Positions 41,353 through 43,325 of a DNA stretch of 43,325 nt are shown here, in pieces. The DNA is taken from NCBI GenBank assembly GCA_900767875.1, contig CAAGAT010000032.1, forward strand, positions 1 through 43,325. The letters are read 5' to 3'. A model generated the notes under the pieces. That model had not been told where the DNA came from and made no database searches. It saw only the letters and a program-made list of their open reading frames with translations. Origin of the DNA: an uncultured Sutterella sp. Its GTDB lineage: Bacteria; Pseudomonadota; Gammaproteobacteria; Burkholderiales; Burkholderiaceae_F. The stretch's first letter is position 1. Each line of letters starts with the position of its first letter. A program made the position numbers and the translations under genes.

Positions 41353-43164
41353 TTACAGATGCTGTGGCGGGGTTTTGATTTTGAAGAAGGCGCGCATGTA
41401 CCCGCGCTGTTGCCGCGTCAGCTTGTGCACCAGCCATCGATCCGTCGGCTTGCGGCGAGAGATGTGCACGGTCTCAAGCTTGCGCAGCATCTCGGGCACC
41501 GAGTTGTGGGGCAGGCTGACGACGCTGCCCTCAACCACGGGGGCGTCCTGTGCGTTCTTGCGGATGCTCATCACAAACGCCTCGGCAAGCAGGTAGCACA
41601 ACAGCTTGCCCCAGTAACCGCACACGGACGTGTGCAGACGGTCTCGGGTGCCGTCCTTAAAGGCCCGGAAGCCGACTTCAATGATGTTGCGCTGCTTGTA
41701 GTGCTCAAAGGCCTCTTCGGCGCTCAGGTCCATGTTGGTGCTGATGGCAAAGCACCCAACGGTTCGCTCGTACTCGGAAAGGCGGCCGTTGTGCGCAAAC
41801 CAGCGCTTTTCGGGCTGCTTGTGCGGCCCGTTGCACTGCACTTCCCGCTGCACCATGAAATCCTTGACTTCCCGGTACTCCGGATCGAGCTTGAAGGAGC
41901 CGTCGTCATCCTGTTTGTTTGCTCGGAGGACAAAGGCGTCCACCTGCTTGCGCTTGGCCAGATTCATCTGCGCCGCCACGATCGGATCCCGGTACAGATA
42001 GGTGGTGATGTCGCAGGTCGTGTTGTCGTCGCGGCGCACCTTGCTCGTGAGCTTGGTGACGTGGCGCTCAATGGCTGTAATCAGCGTCGTGCTGCTCATC
42101 AGGTCCTTGGACGGATCCTTTCTGTCGGCCAACAGGAAATCTCGCAACGCGCTCTTGCGCGGAATGCGCCGACCCATCACAAACGACGATCGTGAGTTGA
42201 CCAAAAAGTCTTGGTTGAAATTGCTGTCGTAGCCGCGGTCCACGGCAAAGCAGATCTTGGACAGATCAATCCCGATGCGCTTCATGCGGTCGCAGACGTA
42301 GGTGAAGGAAGCTACGTCGTTGATCGAACCGTTGTACTCACACGCGTAGACAATGTCCCCGGTTCTGCGGTCCATCACCACCACGATATTGACCTGCGGC
42401 AGATGCCCGTCCGACTTCGCGTGCCCGTACTCTGCGTGAGGATTGCTCGCCGACGACACCGGCACCGAGGTGCTGTCCAAAGCGCAGTAGCGCAAGGAAT
42501 CGGGATCGGCTCTGAGGCTGCGCTCGAAGCGGTCCTTGAAGTACGAATCGATGTGATCCTGACTGATCGATCGAAACAGATCTGAGATTCGTTGCCCGGA
42601 AATCTTGGCGGCCGCAGGCAAATAGTGATCCTGACTCCAATCCTCAAACGAACTGGCGGCTCCGCCTCCAAGAAGGCTGTACATGACCTGCCCGAGCATG
42701 GCCTCGCTCTTGTCCTGCCCGATGGCGGCGTCGAGCGACTGCTTGATGGCGTATTCCGGCGAGCGAGCCATCATACTAAGCGCATAGGTGGCGCCGAAGT
42801 GCTGAAAGATAGGCTGATCAGGCTCCACGGCTTGCGTCTCGTCGCTCGTCTGTTCCTGCCGGCCAGCCGTCGGCATTTCGGGATGCCGTTCCAACCAGGC
42901 ATCTTCGCTGTAGAGCACGTTCCGCTCGAAGTACCAGTTGCGACCGGCAAAGGCTGGGTATTTCTCCAGGAATTTCGGCCCCATCTTCACCAGCCCATTG
43001 TCCTTGACCGCACCGATGTAGATCTGCTCGCCCATCTTGGAGTGCCCGCGTTTGCCGTCCTTAGCGGGAACCCAGACGTTTTTGTAGCCGCGGGCGTACC
43101 GGCGGCCTTTGGCGTCGGTTACGCACAGCACGTTGAACTTGTACAAATCCTTATGGGTGGTCAT
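41353..43164 (-). mobile_element. IS1634-like (IS4 superfamily) transposase, apparently intact
   Basis: A single uninterrupted 603-residue DDE transposase. The first Asp is in YCALDSTSVPV, the second in CFAVDRGYDSNF, and the third catalytic residue is the Glu of YKQRNIIEVGFRAFK, which fits the YREK signature (Y-x2-R-x3-E-x6-K) of the IS4-related families. The length and the long spacing between the second Asp and the Glu fit IS1634. ATG at 43164 is preceded by AGGAGAGA. I could not identify the terminal inverted repeats or a target duplication on either side, so the element's exact ends are unset. The stem AACCCCG (41346-41352)/CGGGGTT (41368-41374) spans its stop and may terminate transcription. 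A partial copy occupies the left edge of the window. Confidence 0.9.
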
Positions 43165-43270
43165 TTTCGTCTCTCCTAGATTACCTCTGCAATTATAAGC
43201 TATGTGCGAAGTAAAATCAACCCGAGCGGGAAAATATTTTCAGTGAAAACAATGAGATAAAAATGAATTT

Positions 43271-43301
43271 GAGCGAACATTGACCTTAGTCAAGTTCGCT
43301 C
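43271..43301. other. Long imperfect inverted repeat upstream of the transposase gene
   Basis: GAGCGAAC (43271-43278) with GTTCGCTC (43294-43301), and inside it TTGAC (43280-43284) with GTCAA (43289-43293), form a 13-bp stem with one bulged A and a 4-base loop. It lies 107 bases before the transposase start in a very AT-rich stretch. It could be part of the IS end, an operator or a terminator of a gene beyond the window; nothing else is recognisable from 43165 to the end. Confidence 0.55.
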
Positions 43302-43325
43302 TAGGATCTAGTTCGGGAGTTTGGG

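Overview
The window looks like a piece of chromosome from a GC-rich, anaerobically respiring proteobacterium. I infer a betaproteobacterium of the Sutterellaceae (Sutterella/Parasutterella-like, gut-associated). The reasons are gene content and order: oxygen-sensitive class I fumarase, a DcuA/B-type C4-dicarboxylate carrier, three different molybdopterin oxidoreductases with twin-arginine leaders (NapA, a PsrA/PhsA-like enzyme, a TorA-like enzyme), and few sugar genes. This taxonomic call comes from the sequence alone and was not checked by any search.

Layout. 1-448: a transposase fragment joined to the last ~60 codons of tamB. 524-3619 (minus): leuA, a decayed carbonic anhydrase and a secreted endonuclease I. 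4011-7819 (plus): class I fumarase, a rhodanese and a Dcu carrier, separated by strong terminators; fumarase plus Dcu suggests fumarate respiration or C4-dicarboxylate exchange. 8139-13415: napDAGHB, a periplasmic nitrate reductase operon with no napC or napF. 13552-16450: housekeeping genes mnmA, engB and hemB. 16648-23314: an exported metallo-beta-lactamase-fold protein, sbcDC and a CYTH protein. 23318-25019: a periplasmic 17-residue-repeat protein, a Tat-exported thioredoxin-fold protein and a divergent MarR regulator. 25099-29919: a psrABC-like sulfur-compound reductase operon (minus) facing a cysteine-rich HxlR regulator (plus). 30181-33418: a monohaem cytochrome plus TorA-like reductase pair. 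33498-34938: a broken AlbA/HATPase-type regulator whose 26-bp palindromic operator is intact. 35129-37583: tRNA-Val(CAC) and ruvCAB. 37587-41261: a response regulator with a degenerate receiver and two divergent M20 hydrolases. 41353-43164: a complete IS1634-like transposase, of which the left edge carries a second, partial copy about 97% identical over 257 bp.

How the parts fit. The three molybdoenzyme loci would let the cell pass quinol electrons to nitrate, a sulfur oxyanion or polysulfide, and an N-/S-oxide. The usual NapC/CymA tetrahaem quinol dehydrogenase is absent from both periplasmic loci: Nap can use NapGH, but the TorA-like enzyme has only a short monohaem partner, so its quinol link must lie elsewhere. 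The most unusual items are the 17-residue-repeat protein, the HxlR regulator with ten cysteines, the response regulator lacking its acidic metal-binding pair, and the intact operator in front of a dead regulator. I found no CRISPR array, prophage or recognised defence locus.
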